Source: Aurifilum marmelostoma (taxonomy: Eukaryota > Ascomycota > Sordariomycetes > Diaporthales > Cryphonectriaceae). From it: a stretch of 64,000 nucleotides of DNA. The stretch covers positions 992,001 through 1,056,000 of the forward strand of contig JAMXSV010000008.1 of the NCBI GenBank assembly GCA_027559495.1, read 5' to 3'. The position numbers and the translations under genes were made by a program. The notes below the pieces were generated by a model that did no database searches, had not been told where the DNA came from, and saw only the letters and a list, made by a program, of their open reading frames with translations. Positions 49,715 to 61,591 of this stretch are shown piece after piece (position 1 is the stretch's first letter; each line of letters opens with the position of its first letter).

Positions 49715-52069
49715 TCAATATATACCCCTCCCGCTGGCCAACCTGACAAAACTGTATGGAACGTTCTGTCCCACTAGTAACCGCAGCGTCTCGACTGTGG
49801 CGAACGCAGCAGTATCTGCAACACCGTAGGCAGCAAACCCGCTCTGCTCGGCCACGGTGCTCGGGTCGCCCTTGCGGACGACGTCCGAGCCTCCGTCGGC
49901 AAGGTCGAGGAAGACCTTTTTGGTGCTGCTGCTCGAAGCCCCTGGCCCGTTCGTCGGGGCGGCAGCAGCAGAGGAGGAGGAGGAAGAGGAGGAGGAGGAG
50001 CCGCCAAACGCACGAACCACCCAGGCCACAATCTTGTTCTTCTCCGGGCCCAGGGCGCTCACCACGACAAAGGGGCTGGCGGCGTCGTCCGTGGCGCCGA
50101 CCATGCGGGCCCGCTGCAGAGACTCGAGCGAGTTGAAGGGCTCGATCCTGAGGCCGTAGGCGAGGGCGGGCGGGGTCTTGAAGCCGACGGTGTAGATCTT
50201 GCCGACACGGAGAGCCCTGAGCGCGAAGATGACGCTGGCCGCGTCGTCGGACGAGGACGCGAGCACCACGGCGGCGCGGCCAAAGTAGGCGGACGGCGCC
50301 AGGTCGCGCGTCAGCGCGCTGAGGATGCCCCGCCACGTGGCGTTGTCGAGAATGAGCGTCGTGTTGGGCGGGAGGCCCGAGTCGCCTCCGCTGGCGACGT
50401 GACCAAAGGATTCCATGCGCGCGTGGCCGTTCCGGGGGCTAGACGGGATCGAGGCCGGCGCAGACGACGGGGACGAGGCGCCGGGTCTTACCACAATGGT
50501 GTCGATCACCCCAATCACCCTTGCGGCCTCGCTCAGGATGGGCCCCGCCCCGCCGTTGACCGAGGCGAAGAAGGCGCTGTTGCCCGTGAGCGTCTGGAAG
50601 GACACGGGCGGGTTGAGGTAGGCCCCGCCAAAGTTCTTCTGGTTGCACCACGCCTCGAAGCAGCCGTTGCCCTTCGGGAGCCTCTGCACCACGGCGAAGT
50701 GGTGCGGCAGCCCCAGCTCGTTGAAGCACTTCTCGTAGAAGGGCGCCTGGGGCGTCGCGCTGCGGCTGGCCGGGCTGCTGATCCCGTAGAAGCTCTTCCT
50801 CGGCAGCTGGCCCAGCAGCGCCAGCGCCTGGTTGATCTCGGACGCGCTCATCTGTCCGGGCGCGGCGATGATGGGCAGCAGCGGGTGCGTGATGGGCGTG
50901 AAGACCTTGTTTAGTGTCCTCGAGAACTGGCCCGTCTCGCCCATGTTGACGGCCGAAAAGGGTGGCGAGTCGGGGTAGTCGGCCCTCATCTTGGAGCGGA
51001 AGTACTCGAGCTCAAAGTTCTCGTTGGGATCGTTGATGATGGCGATCATCTTGATGATATCTGCGTATTTCTGCGACTCCACAAAGACCTCCTCGGCGTG
51101 CCGCGACGGCCACTTGAACGCCCCCGAGAAGTCGTGGAACGCAGACATGATGCGGCTGCTGCCCCTGCGCTCCCACAGCGTCTTCCTGATCGCCTCTGGC
51201 AGCCAGAGCTCGACGTCGATGTACTCGACGCCCCACTGTATCGCCCGGTAGAGGTACGTCAGGTACAGGTCTGGGTCGTCCATGGGGAACCTGCCGTTCT
51301 CCTTGGTACACCTCGTCGTGAATATGATGGGCAGCTCCGTCCTCTGCCGCAGGAGCATGACCTGCTCGCCGACGTAGCTCAGGCTCGGCACAGCCGAGAA
51401 GGTCCCGTCGCCCAGGGGCTCCTTCAGGAGGTCGACACGGATCTCCACGGCGTCCGCGCCGACTGTGAGGATGTCTATGTTGGGCAGCGCTGCACGCACG
51501 TCGGGGAAGGTGGTGGATATGAAGTACGTCCTGGGCTTGGCCATGAGGGTCTCGTGGTGGTTCAGCTGGCCCAGCGTGAAGGAGATGAACCGGCACAGGT
51601 CGCGCCGGAAGAAAGGCGTCTCGGTGTAGAGAAACTCGTAGTCGCACTGCGCCGACAGGTCGACATCTGGCGGCATCCCCAGGTTCACGCAGTGCGCGTT
51701 GATGGCCACCACAAGCTTCTGGTCCCTCTCCGCCACGTCGGCCTTGGCCTTGTCTGCCTGCACCCCCACCACCAGGTCCCTGTCCACCTCGTTGATGTCC
51801 CGAAAGGCATCGATCATCCTGTGCGATTTACCCAGAACCTCGGCGAACACGGACACGATCTTGTCCTGCCCGGGCCCGTACACAATCACCACGATCCTGG
51901 TGTCTCCCCGCTGCGGTCCGCTGCCGAACGAGGTCGTCATCATGGTGGGCAGCGACTGAGCACTCAGCGACGGACCACCTCCCATGTCCATCTCAACATC
52001 GGTGTCAGGTCCCATACTCCTGGGCCTCGTTGGTGTCGGCGAGGGGTCAAGCTGCTGGACCGCCGCCAT
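49715..52069 (-). CDS. AROM-derived regulatory protein, quinate-repressor (QutR/qa-1S)-like
   Basis: 784-residue single-exon protein resembling the C-terminal part of the pentafunctional AROM enzyme, the origin of the fungal quinate repressor. Residues about 57-175 look like a degenerate shikimate-kinase module: the P-loop position reads VVIVYGPGQDK and lacks the GKS/T. Residues about 180-400 form a type I 3-dehydroquinase domain (ADAVEIRVDLLKEP, WGVEYIDVELWLPEA) that keeps the Schiff-base Lys340 (ADIIKMIAI) and His312 (SAFHDFSG). Residues about 425-784 are shikimate-dehydrogenase-like, but the usual NVTxPHK lysine segment reads GGAYLNPPVSFQ, so catalysis is unlikely. QutR-type proteins are thought to bind their transcriptional activator and repress quinate genes. 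No quinate enzyme, permease or activator gene of that pathway is visible nearby. Ser/Ala repeats occur near 49960-50000. Confidence 0.85.
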   Translation of the reverse strand: MAAVQQLDPSPTPTRPRSMGPDTDVEMDMGGGPSLSAQSLPTMMTTSFGSGPQRGDTRIVVIVYGPGQDKIVSVFAEVLGKSHRMIDAFRDINEVDRDLVVGVQADKAKADVAERDQKLVVAINAHCVNLGMPPDVDLSAQCDYEFLYTETPFFRRDLCRFISFTLGQLNHHETLMAKPRTYFISTTFPDVRAALPNIDILTVGADAVEIRVDLLKEPLGDGTFSAVPSLSYVGEQVMLLRQRTELPIIFTTRCTKENGRFPMDDPDLYLTYLYRAIQWGVEYIDVELWLPEAIRKTLWERRGSSRIMSAFHDFSGAFKWPSRHAEEVFVESQKYADIIKMIAIINDPNENFELEYFRSKMRADYPDSPPFSAVNMGETGQFSRTLNKVFTPITHPLLPIIAAPGQMSASEINQALALLGQLPRKSFYGISSPASRSATPQAPFYEKCFNELGLPHHFAVVQRLPKGNGCFEAWCNQKNFGGAYLNPPVSFQTLTGNSAFFASVNGGAGPILSEAARVIGVIDTIVVRPGASSPSSAPASIPSSPRNGHARMESFGHVASGGDSGLPPNTTLILDNATWRGILSALTRDLAPSAYFGRAAVVLASSSDDAASVIFALRALRVGKIYTVGFKTPPALAYGLRIEPFNSLESLQRARMVGATDDAASPFVVVSALGPEKNKIVAWVVRAFGGSSSSSSSSSSAAAAPTNGPGASSSSTKKVFLDLADGGSDVVRKGDPSTVAEQSGFAAYGVADTAAFATVETLRLLVGQNVPYSFVRLASGRGIY

Positions 52070-55000
52070 CTTTGCCAGCCCTCGGGGAGTCCGCCGTCAC
52101 ACACAAAACTCCTCCAGGTGCTCGATCCGTCTGCTTTTCTTTGTCCCTATATCAAAAAAGAGGTTGAGGGTCTGGGTGGGTTCTGTTCTTGTTTCTTTTC
52201 TTCTCGGGAGGGGAAGCTGGAGTGGTAGCAGCAGCAGCAGCAGCAGCAATTGTCGTGCTGGATGTTGTCGCTGCCTGCCTGTTTTTCTCCTTTCTTTTCT
52301 CTCTCCTTTTCTTGTTCTTTCCTTTGACGACGGACCAACGAAAACCAGGATCCGGTATTATTCGTCGGCAGGCCAATATGGGTGAAGGCTAATTCCCTGA
52401 TCTCGCGTGCGCATGGCAGAATAGCCTGAAGTGCAGGGTGTGGTGGGCGGCTCGGCGGGGCGAGTTGATGCTGTCCGTAATCAGAGTTGGCGTTGTTGAA
52501 TCAGCCTGCAAACCCGGGACAAGGTCTATTTTTTAAACGAGGCGGGCGCGCGGCTATCAAGGGGGAAAAACACAGAACCACAGCTCGCAACACCGCCAAC
52601 AGAAGGGCCGGCTGGATGCTCGCCAAGTAACAGTCTCCTGGAGGGGGTGAGAGCCGGGAACTTGGCCTGGACCGTCCTCGAGCGACTGGGGCACACCAGT
52701 CTGAATGTTGACTAAGGCTTATGAGGAATCCTGTGTCCTGGGAAGACGAGAACGGACGGGCAGTACCCAGTAGTACAGAATTGCGGCTGGTTCTGCTGAT
52801 TGTGGGCGTCTTCGCCGTATCTTCGGAACGGTTCCTTGGAGGGGGGGAGGGGGGATTTCCAGCTGCGGGTCCGGGGCACAGGGCACGGGGCAGATAGGGG
52901 GGCTGGATAAATATCTCAGGAGGTATAGTCTGCCAGTTGTTTCTTGATCCAACTCCTTGTGCTGGATGCTGTAACACAAAAGTTTATATCCGAGCTTCAG
53001 AAAGGTGTGGGCTAATGATCCTCCTTACGTCTGACGATAGTCACAGCAGGTCTCAAACCTTTCCGTAAGGTGTGTGTGTGTCTGTTTGTGGGCCGTGTGG
53101 GTGTGTCCGGTCTGTGTGTGAATGTTGTTGTTGTTGTTGCAGTTGCACAATGATTCTCGAAAGTCCTGTTTCATTGCCTTGAGAATACCTGTAGTTCCCG
53201 AATCATCCGGCATTCACCCGTCTGTCAGGGGAGAGAAGACAAAAAAGAAAAAGAACCTGACGGTTGACGGGCTCAGACGGTAAGATGATTGTCTGGAAGG
53301 ATAGAAGATGTCGAGGTGAGTTGAAGTAGTCGGCCTGCTTCCCACATGTGGGGAGCCAACTAGACCCGAGGATTGACAGCGCCAAGCAGCAGCTAGCCAA
53401 AATATTCCGTCTTGAGATGAGTGGGCCTGGAACTGCGAGGCCCCCTTTGGCCCCTCTCGCAGGGCATAAATAAACTCACTAGGCGTCGCTTGCTGGTCGG
53501 CATAAGGATCACAACGCGAGCAAGGTGCAGCAGGCGCTCCAGACCACATGTGGACGCGTCAGGGTGTCCCTATCGCACGATGCAAGCCTCGTTGATTCGT
53601 GGAGGCAGTGTGCTTGGGGACATGCTTTGTCCTGGTTTGACGACGTCCCAGAGCACATGGTGATATTGCAGGCTGGAAGCCCGCGGGCGTTCAATTGTTC
53701 CACCACATATAGCTCGGCAGATCTACTGCACTGATCTCGGCGCTACTGGACCGCCCGCTGCGGCACCGTGCCTAAGCTTCAGCCTCCTGTCGCTGCTGCA
53801 GATGTGGAAGGGCAGGGAGGGGAGGGAGGGCAGGGAGAGAGCACAAAAAAAAAGGAGGGAAGAAGAGGCGATGTGAGAGGTCGAATTTTTCCCGCATAGG
53901 GCATGCCGGTTACGATGGCTTAGCTGGTACTTTCAGGGGCTCGCAACCTGCAGGTTTCACTGCAACAACATCACCCAAACACCCGCCATGAGATCTTGCC
54001 ATGATGGATATGCATTGTGCTGATCCGCCCGGCTCCACAGGCAGGTGACCCCCATCTCGAGTGGCCTGTGTCTCTGTCCGTTGGCTAGTCAAGTCAGTCT
54101 GGCCAGGCCACCAAAGAAAGAAAAAGAAAGAAAAAAAACACACACACACAAAAGGAAAAGAATCAAAGGAAAAATACCTGATGAATCCGTACAGTGCACC
54201 GTGATGATGCATTGCGTAGCCTTTGCATGATCATGATTTCCTGATCTGTAGGTTGGGCCTCGTGGTCGGCTACTGCGACAGCCATCGCTCTGCATCGCCG
54301 AGCATGCTCCTCCTGGACCTGCTCCGACAGGATGTTGAACACTCAACCCGCGGCGAACCCATCGCGGGGTAACAAGGTAACCCCCCCCCCCAAACTTGTT
54401 TCCCCAGCTGAGACGGCGCACCCAGGAGTTTGGGGAAGAAAACGTGGGCCTAGGGGCCCCCCTAACAACACGGAATCTGGACCAGTATTTTTGCCGTAGT
54501 GGCCCCTATTTCTGGGCCCTCTTGACCCGAGATCTTCCGCCAATCACGACCAGCTGGACGACTTCGGCCGATCCCTCGGCGACGACAGTGGCCCGACCAG
54601 ATAACGCCCTCGGGACACCATCAGCATCTGCTATTACACCAGGCGGGCGGTGGTAGTACGAGGTGCATAGATCCCCTGATGTCGCTCGATTGCATGAGTT
54701 AGGTCTCATGACCCCCCCCCCCCAACGAGACGTCGTTTGTGCGTGCAGCTCTTGCGCCGTGTGCTGACTAGTTATTTTGAGAGGCTGAAGGCAACGTCGC
54801 GCTTGTGCAAGCTGGACACCGTCTAGCCTGATGTGAGGCACCCCGTCGAGGCTCTAACCGACGAGCAGAAGTCCATCTTTTCGGAGGGCCCCGGGGACCC
54901 GTGCGTGTCTTAGATTGATCGAAACGCGCGCGGCCCACAAACATGGCGGCCGGCGTCATCCTCTGCTGCCAGGGATCCCATACTGTAGCCGCAAGAGGAT

Positions 55001-57741
55001 CCTGTAGATCTGATACTCGCCTATTCGGAACTACATGACCGACTGTAGCCCCATGTTATTCACCCACATCCATGATGATGTGCTGCTCTGCTCTGCAGAG
55101 ATGCGGCGGCTGCATGGTGTGACCAGCACGGGGCCGACCGCCTCAGCGCCGTGTCGACCTGGAACTACTGAAAGGCCTCGGTCTAGAGCTCGAGACCTGC
55201 GGACCTCATTCGGGCCTTCAGTGTCGTTGGCTTAAGTGGGGCACTTTTCTCAGCCCTCTGTACAAGTCCCGAGGCCCTCGACCGGTGTGCGGAAATTTGT
55301 GCGTCAGGTTCATGAGATGATTGCATCGGCTGGCACGCAATATCATGAGATGTTGACAAACAAAGCAGAGGCCGTTGAAGGCAGAGGCGCGACCTCCTCG
55401 TCTCTGCAACAAGCATGTTTTTCCGCCTATGACCCGCACTGCCAAGAGTCGAACGGGCCTGGTCACGAGGTGTTTCGTGGCCTGTAGGGCTGTCGATTCG
55501 GATAAGCAGCCGAGATATGTTTTGTGACGGATGTTCGCGTACGACCAGCGGGAGGCGGACGAGGTATCCGCAAAGTCACCGTTTCTCGACGTTCCTTGGC
55601 TGATTCTCTTCCCTTTTTCCAATCATCCGGCATACACCCGAGCCGTTATCGCAAGACCAACCGGCGAATGGGAGGTTGCATACAGCCGCAGCATATCTAG
55701 TGTACGTAGCTCATGCAGGCCCGGCTATATATGGTTGGTCTCTGTTGAGTGTACACGAGGTTCTCCATATCAAATTTGCCTTGCCCGAGTCAAGAGACTC
55801 GTGAACGTAGTAGCACATTCGTACCGGAGACGCGTTCCGAAGTGATGACGATTAGCCGGCGCTCGCATTATATGGCGTCCTGATCATCGGACACACAGGA
55901 TTTGCCTAAAGCCAGTCGTGAGTGTCGAACGTCCAGAGAAGAAGGGGAACAGATAGCAATACACAGCCCCCACACGAGTACCTCAGCGGCCTTACACATG
56001 CATCTATCGTCAGGATATGCCGCAGATAAGGCATAGTGAAGCGTTGTGACAGTTGGAAAAAGCGCCAGGCTGCTGGTTCCAGCTGGCGGAACTGCACCGC
56101 TTTGGTACGGCCCCTTCGGTGCATCTGACTCTGACTCTGGCTCCGGACCTATGTTTTCCGAGAAGGCTGGCCCTCTGTCCTTTCTCCGAGGCTGGCCGAT
56201 AGCTTCATACCTGGCGATTTTCTTTCCCTGTTGGCTTCGGTCAAGCACGTCCGAGCCGGAGAGTCGCCAGTCCTTTGGTCTGAGATAACAAGGGGACTTT
56301 TCGTATAAGGGCGGGCCAGAAAGGAACAAGTTGCAACCATCTTGAGGTATCAAAACAGTGGTCTGACGTCGAGGCAGTCGCTCTTTCAATCTCGATGAAA
56401 CGATTTCTCCCGTGGGACCATCTCCAAGAGCTTATCATCGCCTTTTCTGTCATAGACCGGGCGCAGAAGAGCTTGTGGGACTCCCTACTCGGAAAATTAA
56501 AGGATTGCCTGAGCCTTTGAGATGCAGATGGTGTCAGCAAAGAATGGAAAGGCTCGCATCGGAGCATCTGATAGCTAGTGATTCTGTATGGACGAACAGT
56601 GATCACACCTCTGGACATGTGCCAATTTTTAGCTACAGGAGCTGAAGACTCATATTAATTGGCGCCTGGAAGAAGAGTCCTGCTCGTTGAGGGCCCGCGA
56701 TTTGTGTCATTCCACTGACGTCTGCATGAGGGTTCCTTTCTTGGAGCGTCCTCCCATATCCACCTGCATGCTTTCCTCCGGCATGCGAGGCCTCTCTGTG
56801 ACACCAACGATGCAGCTGGAATCTCGTGAGCTGCAAGACGATCACTACACGCAAACACTACCGATGCATTCTCTGGGAAAGCGAAAGCCGGCTTTCGCCA
56901 TGTCTTTGTGGTCTATCAGCAGGACGCCGACGGTCGAAGCGGACGACGAGTATGCACTCAATACTTGTAAAATTCGGAAGAAGATTCGAAGGCGCTCGTG
57001 GGCGGTGGCTCGATGAAGGAAGAATGTTGATGATTTGCATAAGCCGTGTGATGTGCAGTAAAGTGGATGACCCAAGGCAATGTGGACTGCCAAAATCAGA
57101 ATGAGGACTGCTCTCTGGAGGGGAATGCTTGAGAAGTCTCGAAGAAAATTACAAGAAGGTGAGTAACTGATCTGTTGTTACCCAAAAGCAAATCAAAGAA
57201 GAAGAAAAAAAAGAAAAGAAAAAAGGGAGTCCTCAGACGCTCGTACAAGAGGCAGGCGCAGGCAGGGCTGAGGTTGTACTTGCCAATGAGCCAAGGCTGG
57301 ATGAACCAGCAGGGGCAATTACGCAAGGGTTAGGGTCTACAGTTCTTGGTGGACCAGCCAATGCAGATTGGCTCTCTTCGTTATTGCACAGGATATCAGG
57401 ATATTCCTCCCTCGCATTTTCATTTCTATTTTATCTGATTACTTGATCTATTCTTCTGAGTAATCTTTGATCTTCTCTACCACTACTACAATCAACGAAG
57501 GACTCAGGTGCCCTTAGATCAGGGTTCGATCGAGGGAAGCAATCACTGTCCGGAGTTGCTCACTAACCTTATCTTAGGCCTGATATCAAGTCCAGGGCAG
57601 CCAGCAGACACTCCTCAGATCCAGAGACCTTCGACCTTCGACCTTCACCACTCTCTGATCTCTTCAGTTCGTACCTCGGAAGCTGCTCATGCTCGTCTCT
57701 CTATCGATGCTTCCACCTGAAATTCTTCCTTGGGAGTCAAG
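52070..57741. other. Intergenic, about 5.7 kb, no supported gene
   Basis: Contains the 5' flank of the QutR-like gene (with a GCA repeat near 52230), CA/GT tracts near 53060-53120, and short unrecognised frames (longest 173 codons, minus, 55868-56389). The last 250 bp are the promoter and leader of the amidohydrolase-3 gene, with a CGACCTT triplet repeat near 57626-57648. Confidence 0.5.
57626..57650 (+). repeat. Three tandem CGACCTT units in amidohydrolase-3 leader
   Basis: A heptamer CGACCTT repeated three times about 95-115 bp before the start codon. Confidence 0.7.
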
Positions 57742-59763
57742 ATGCCATCAATATCTTCTCTCCCCTTCAGGGCTGGCCTCTGGTCATCCCTGCTCGCCGC
57801 AGTGGTAGCTGTCTACCTTCAGTTCCAGCAGCCTCTCCAGAACATGTTCCTACAAGACTCGCCAGCTCAGACATACTGCTACTCCGGAGGTGTCACGACC
57901 AAGTTTTCTGCCCAGACCTCAGCAGCTACCTGTTTCACAGTGGCAAAGGGTGTGTTCGTCGACGTCTTCACGCCGAAGTCGGAGCTGCCTGTTGAAGCTC
58001 GACATGGCCATGTGATTCCGGGTCTATGGGACGGAGTAAGCTGGTGGAGAGATATTTTACCTCAGGAGAGTGTCTTGGTCTACAGAAAGAGATAGACTGA
58101 CCCTGGTAATGCAGCATGGCCATCTTGCGGCATATGGAGAATTCTTGCACTCCGTCGACTTGTTTGGCTCCTCGTCCATGAACGATGTGCATACCAGACT
58201 GGCCGCGTATCTGTCCACGCACGAGGGTGTGGGCGGCAGGGAAGATTGGATCAGAGGTGTAGGATGGGATCAGATGGCTCTTGGTGAGATGCCTACTGCG
58301 GTGCGTGCCCCAGCTGCCATGTTGTCGTCAAATTGATATACAAGGTCTTGCCCGCCCCCCGCCCCCCAAGAAAAAACTACCTACTAACTCACGTGTACTG
58401 CTAAAAGGCGATGCTCGAGAGCGATGACCGCTTCAAAGGTCTCTATATCATGCTGGACCGTGTGGACGTGCACTGCATATGGGTTTCGCAGGCTGTTCTT
58501 GACCTTCTTCCTCCGGACATGCCCGACATTCCTGGAGGAGAAATCGTTCGGGATCCGGGGATGGGCGTGTTCTGCGACAACGCGATGGAAGTGGTTATAA
58601 AGCTCTGGCCGCATCCGGATGACACCAAGAGGACGGCGTTTCTCAAGTCTGCCATGCAGAGTCTGCACTCCTTTGGTCTGGTAGGCATTCACGACGCTGG
58701 CGCGAACCCCGACGAGCTGCGCCTGTACAGGGAACTATCCTCCACCGAGTACTGGACCTTACGGGTGTACGCAATGCTAGAGTGCAAGGAGCGCAACACC
58801 TTCTGCCCAGCGGATGTGCAGGATTTTCCCGTTGAATCGGACCTTTTTAGCGTCATGAGCGTGAAGCTTTTCGCCGGTACGTTTTTATCCTATTCCGCCC
58901 TCCCTGTGTGTACTTGGCAGATCTCAGATACTACTACTACCATGTTACCACTGGCTGACAGGTTATTCATAGATGGAGCCCTAGGTAGCTGGGGCAGCGC
59001 AATGATCGAGCCCTATTCGGACCGCCCAGACACGACGGGCTCACTCCTTGTAAGCGCCTCCAACCTCACATCACTCGCCGTGGACTGGTCAAACGAGGGC
59101 TACCAGGTCAACATCCACGCGATCGGCGACCTCGCCAACCGCCTCGCCATTGACGCCCTCGAGGCCGCCCTCCAGGACCTCTGTCCTCTGGCCTCCGCCG
59201 CAGCCTGCCAGGCCCACTATCGTTTCCGCATCGAACACGCCCAGACGATCCACCCGGCCGACCAGCAGCGCATGAAGGACGTCGGCATCCTGCCCTCGGT
59301 GCAGCCGACCCACGCGACGAGCGACATGAGGTACGCAGAGCTCCGCCTGGGCAGGGAGCGGCTCGCGTCCGAGGCCTACAGGATGCACTCTCTGCGCGAG
59401 ATCGGCCTGGTCCTGGGCAGCGACTTCCCCGTGGAGCCGCCGAACCCGTTTGGGGGCATCTATGCGGCCGTGGCGAGGCGGGATCCGCACACGGGGCTGG
59501 GCGCGGACGGGAAGACCAGGGACAGCTGGTACCCGGAGGAGGCCCTGAGCCTGCACGAGGCGCTGACGGGTTTCACAGAGGGTCCGGCATATGGGGCGTT
59601 TCTAGAGGGGAGAGCGGGCGTTATCGAGCCTCATGCGTGGGCAGACTGGGTGGTGCTGGACAGCCCGCCGGAGCAGCTGGACGTTGAGGAACTGCGGACG
59701 CTGAAGGTGCGGGAGACTTGGGTGGGCGGCAAGCGAGTATTTTCAAAAATGGATGATGAATAA
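57742..59763 (+). CDS. Membrane-anchored amidohydrolase-3 family enzyme
   Basis: Metal-dependent hydrolase of the amidohydrolase-3 (YtcJ-like) family. Exons 57742-58035, 58115-58300, 58408-58876 and 58973-59763 give 579 residues; all joins keep frame. The first intron splits the metal motif, and splicing restores PGLWDGHGHLAAYGEF. The third intron happens to be open in frame, but removing it restores the family motif SVKLFADGALGSWGSAMIEP with the bridging Lys313. Further metal or catalytic positions are His365 (VNIHAIGD), His405 (RIEHAQTIH) and Asp467 (GSDFPVEPPNPF). An N-terminal hydrophobic segment (residues about 13-28, LWSSLLAAVVAVYLQF) suggests a signal anchor, with the catalytic domain in the secretory path or outside the cell. 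The substrate is unknown; relatives act on N-acyl or formamide-type compounds. It converges with the nitronate monooxygenase gene, about 100 bp away. Confidence 0.88.
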
Positions 59764-59865
59764 GAAGTGTTATTCCTCAGAGGCGATAGGATAGAGTGGC
59801 ATTTAAAAAAAAAAAAAAAAAAAGGTGGAGATTCACGCTATTCTCTCTGCGCACCACTGCAAAGG

Positions 59866-61591
59866 CTACTTGTGTTTGTACAAGGTATGGCCCAGCTGCT
59901 TGATCCACGGTCTGTCCTTCTCCTCCTCTCCTTCATCATCAAAGACAAACCTCATCTCTTCCAGGTGCTTCTTGGCCCCGTCTCTCAGGTTCCTCACGAT
60001 ATCTGCAGCAGGCACTGCGTCCCGGACAAGGCCAACACCAGTTCCCCTACAGCATTACCACCACCGTCAGTCATTTTCGCTCCTCAATAGGTCTGCTAGT
60101 TACCAAGGAGGTAAGTATGATGTGTACTCACGACCATGCAATCTGCCTCGAGTCATCGCCGGCCTCATTCGCAGCACGCAGCTTCTCCCTGTTCTCCTCG
60201 AGAGCCAGGCCGGAGGAGTGATCCTTGTACGAGTCTGTGATGATGGCACGCCCATCGTAGAGAGCTGGCCAGATGCTCAGGCCGTGGACGTCGTCGTGGA
60301 ATTTCGATCTGTGCCGGCCGGCTGCTGTCAGCCTTTTCCTCCCTGCCTCGAAACCAAGTGGTCCGGTGTTTCGATCCCGCAAAAGATGTTGATGCACTTA
60401 CTTGACAGTTGCCGCGCCGCCGTCGCGTGTCTCCAGGACCAACTTCTTCTTGGCCTCGGGGAAATTGGACTCTTTGGCGGGTAGGAACTGCCATGCATGG
60501 AAATCAGCGACCGAACCACTTCAGGGCCATCTCTCGATATGCAGAACATCAGGAGCCCACTCACCTTTGTCCCCATGGCCACGCCATCAGCACCTGAGTA
60601 TTTTAGTGTTTCCCGTCAGCAACAAAAACCACATCTCGGGTCAAAAAAGTCAAGAAGAGAAAAGAAAAAAAAAAAAACGTTGAGACTCACCAAGCGCCAC
60701 GGCAGCCACAACCGAGCTCTCATGCGCGATCCCGCCCGCAGCTACCAGCGCGATCCCCCTCGCCCCAAACTCCTCCCGCAGCATCATCCGCACCTCGGGC
60801 ACCAGGCTGATGACGCCCGCGCCGGTCTCCCACTGGTGCCCGCCGGCGTCGATCCCCTGCGCGATGATAGCGTCGGCGCCGTCCAGTGCGGCCTCGCGGG
60901 CTGCGGCCACGGTGCCGACCTGCACAAAGACCTTGAGGCCGTGGTCGTGGCAGGCGGCGATGATGTCTGGGTGGGCGCGGGGCGAGGCGCCAGGGTCGGG
61001 GGCGAAGAGCCAGACGGCTTGGGGCACTGAAATCATGCGGAAGGAAGCTGTCAGGTCTGTCGTTTCGCGAGGAGAGAAATTGGCAGGCAAGGGGGGGGGG
61101 GGAAGCGTGAGAGGAGGGTGAAAGACAAAGGACAGAGCCTTTCTACTACTGACTATACTTCTCCAGGAGAGGCAGTGCAGTCTCCCGGAAGTTCCTGACG
61201 GATGGATGCAACGTCAGGAACCCGACACCGACGGGCATGGGCGTCAAGGTCATCTCCGTGAGGCCTAGGATGGATCGGGCGGTTTGAAGCTCCTTCTCGA
61301 GGACGGCGAGCTCTGAGGAACCGGACTCGAATAAGTAGCAGCCTGGGATAAATCCTGATGACGAAGTTCTCGCGTCAGTGTTCTGATTTCCTGATCTTTT
61401 TTTCTTCTTGACTATAAGTAGAGGACAAATCAAAAAGGGCCGCCCTCACCGAAGCCACCGGCCTTAGACACCTGTGCGGCGAGGGTGCCGTTGGAAGTGC
61501 CCAGCATCGGCGCCGACATGATGACGGGCAGTTTGGTGTTGGGGAACCATTCTTGAAGTCTGTTCCTGGGCTGAGGGCGTTGAGGAGTCAT
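59866..61591 (-). CDS. Nitronate monooxygenase (2-nitropropane dioxygenase family), seven exons
   Basis: FMN-dependent oxidase that detoxifies alkyl nitronates such as propionate 3-nitronate. Exons (minus): 61450-61591, 61154-61354, 60691-61026, 60565-60593, 60402-60487, 60132-60308 and 59866-60046; together 1152 nt, 383 residues, every junction in frame. Exon 4 is only 29 nt and restores ALGADGVAMGTKFLPAKES. Motifs seen are PVIMSAPMLGTSNGTLAAQV at the N-terminus, QAVWLFAPD, the QGIDAGGHQ segment with the presumed catalytic His178, and ALVAAGGIA for FMN phosphate binding. The C-terminal part is AWSGTGVGLVRDAVPAADI and ends in GHTLYKHK. It has no targeting signal and is probably cytosolic. The exon density (seven in 1.7 kb) is high compared with its mostly single-exon neighbours. 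Confidence 0.9.

Noticed and set aside
49182..50336. Minus-strand frame of 384 codons overlapping the QutR-like 3' end
   Set aside because: The overlapping frame has clear protein family motifs; this one is low-complexity and runs into homopolymer tracts.
54351..54375. TAACAAGGTAACC, similar to the end of bacterial 16S rRNA
   Set aside because: Only 13 bases match and the surrounding sequence shows no rRNA resemblance; chance similarity.
55868..56389. 173-codon minus-strand frame with a TLHYALSAAY segment reminiscent of an ankyrin repeat
   Set aside because: Only a single weak similarity, without repeats, introns or codon bias; not supported as a gene.
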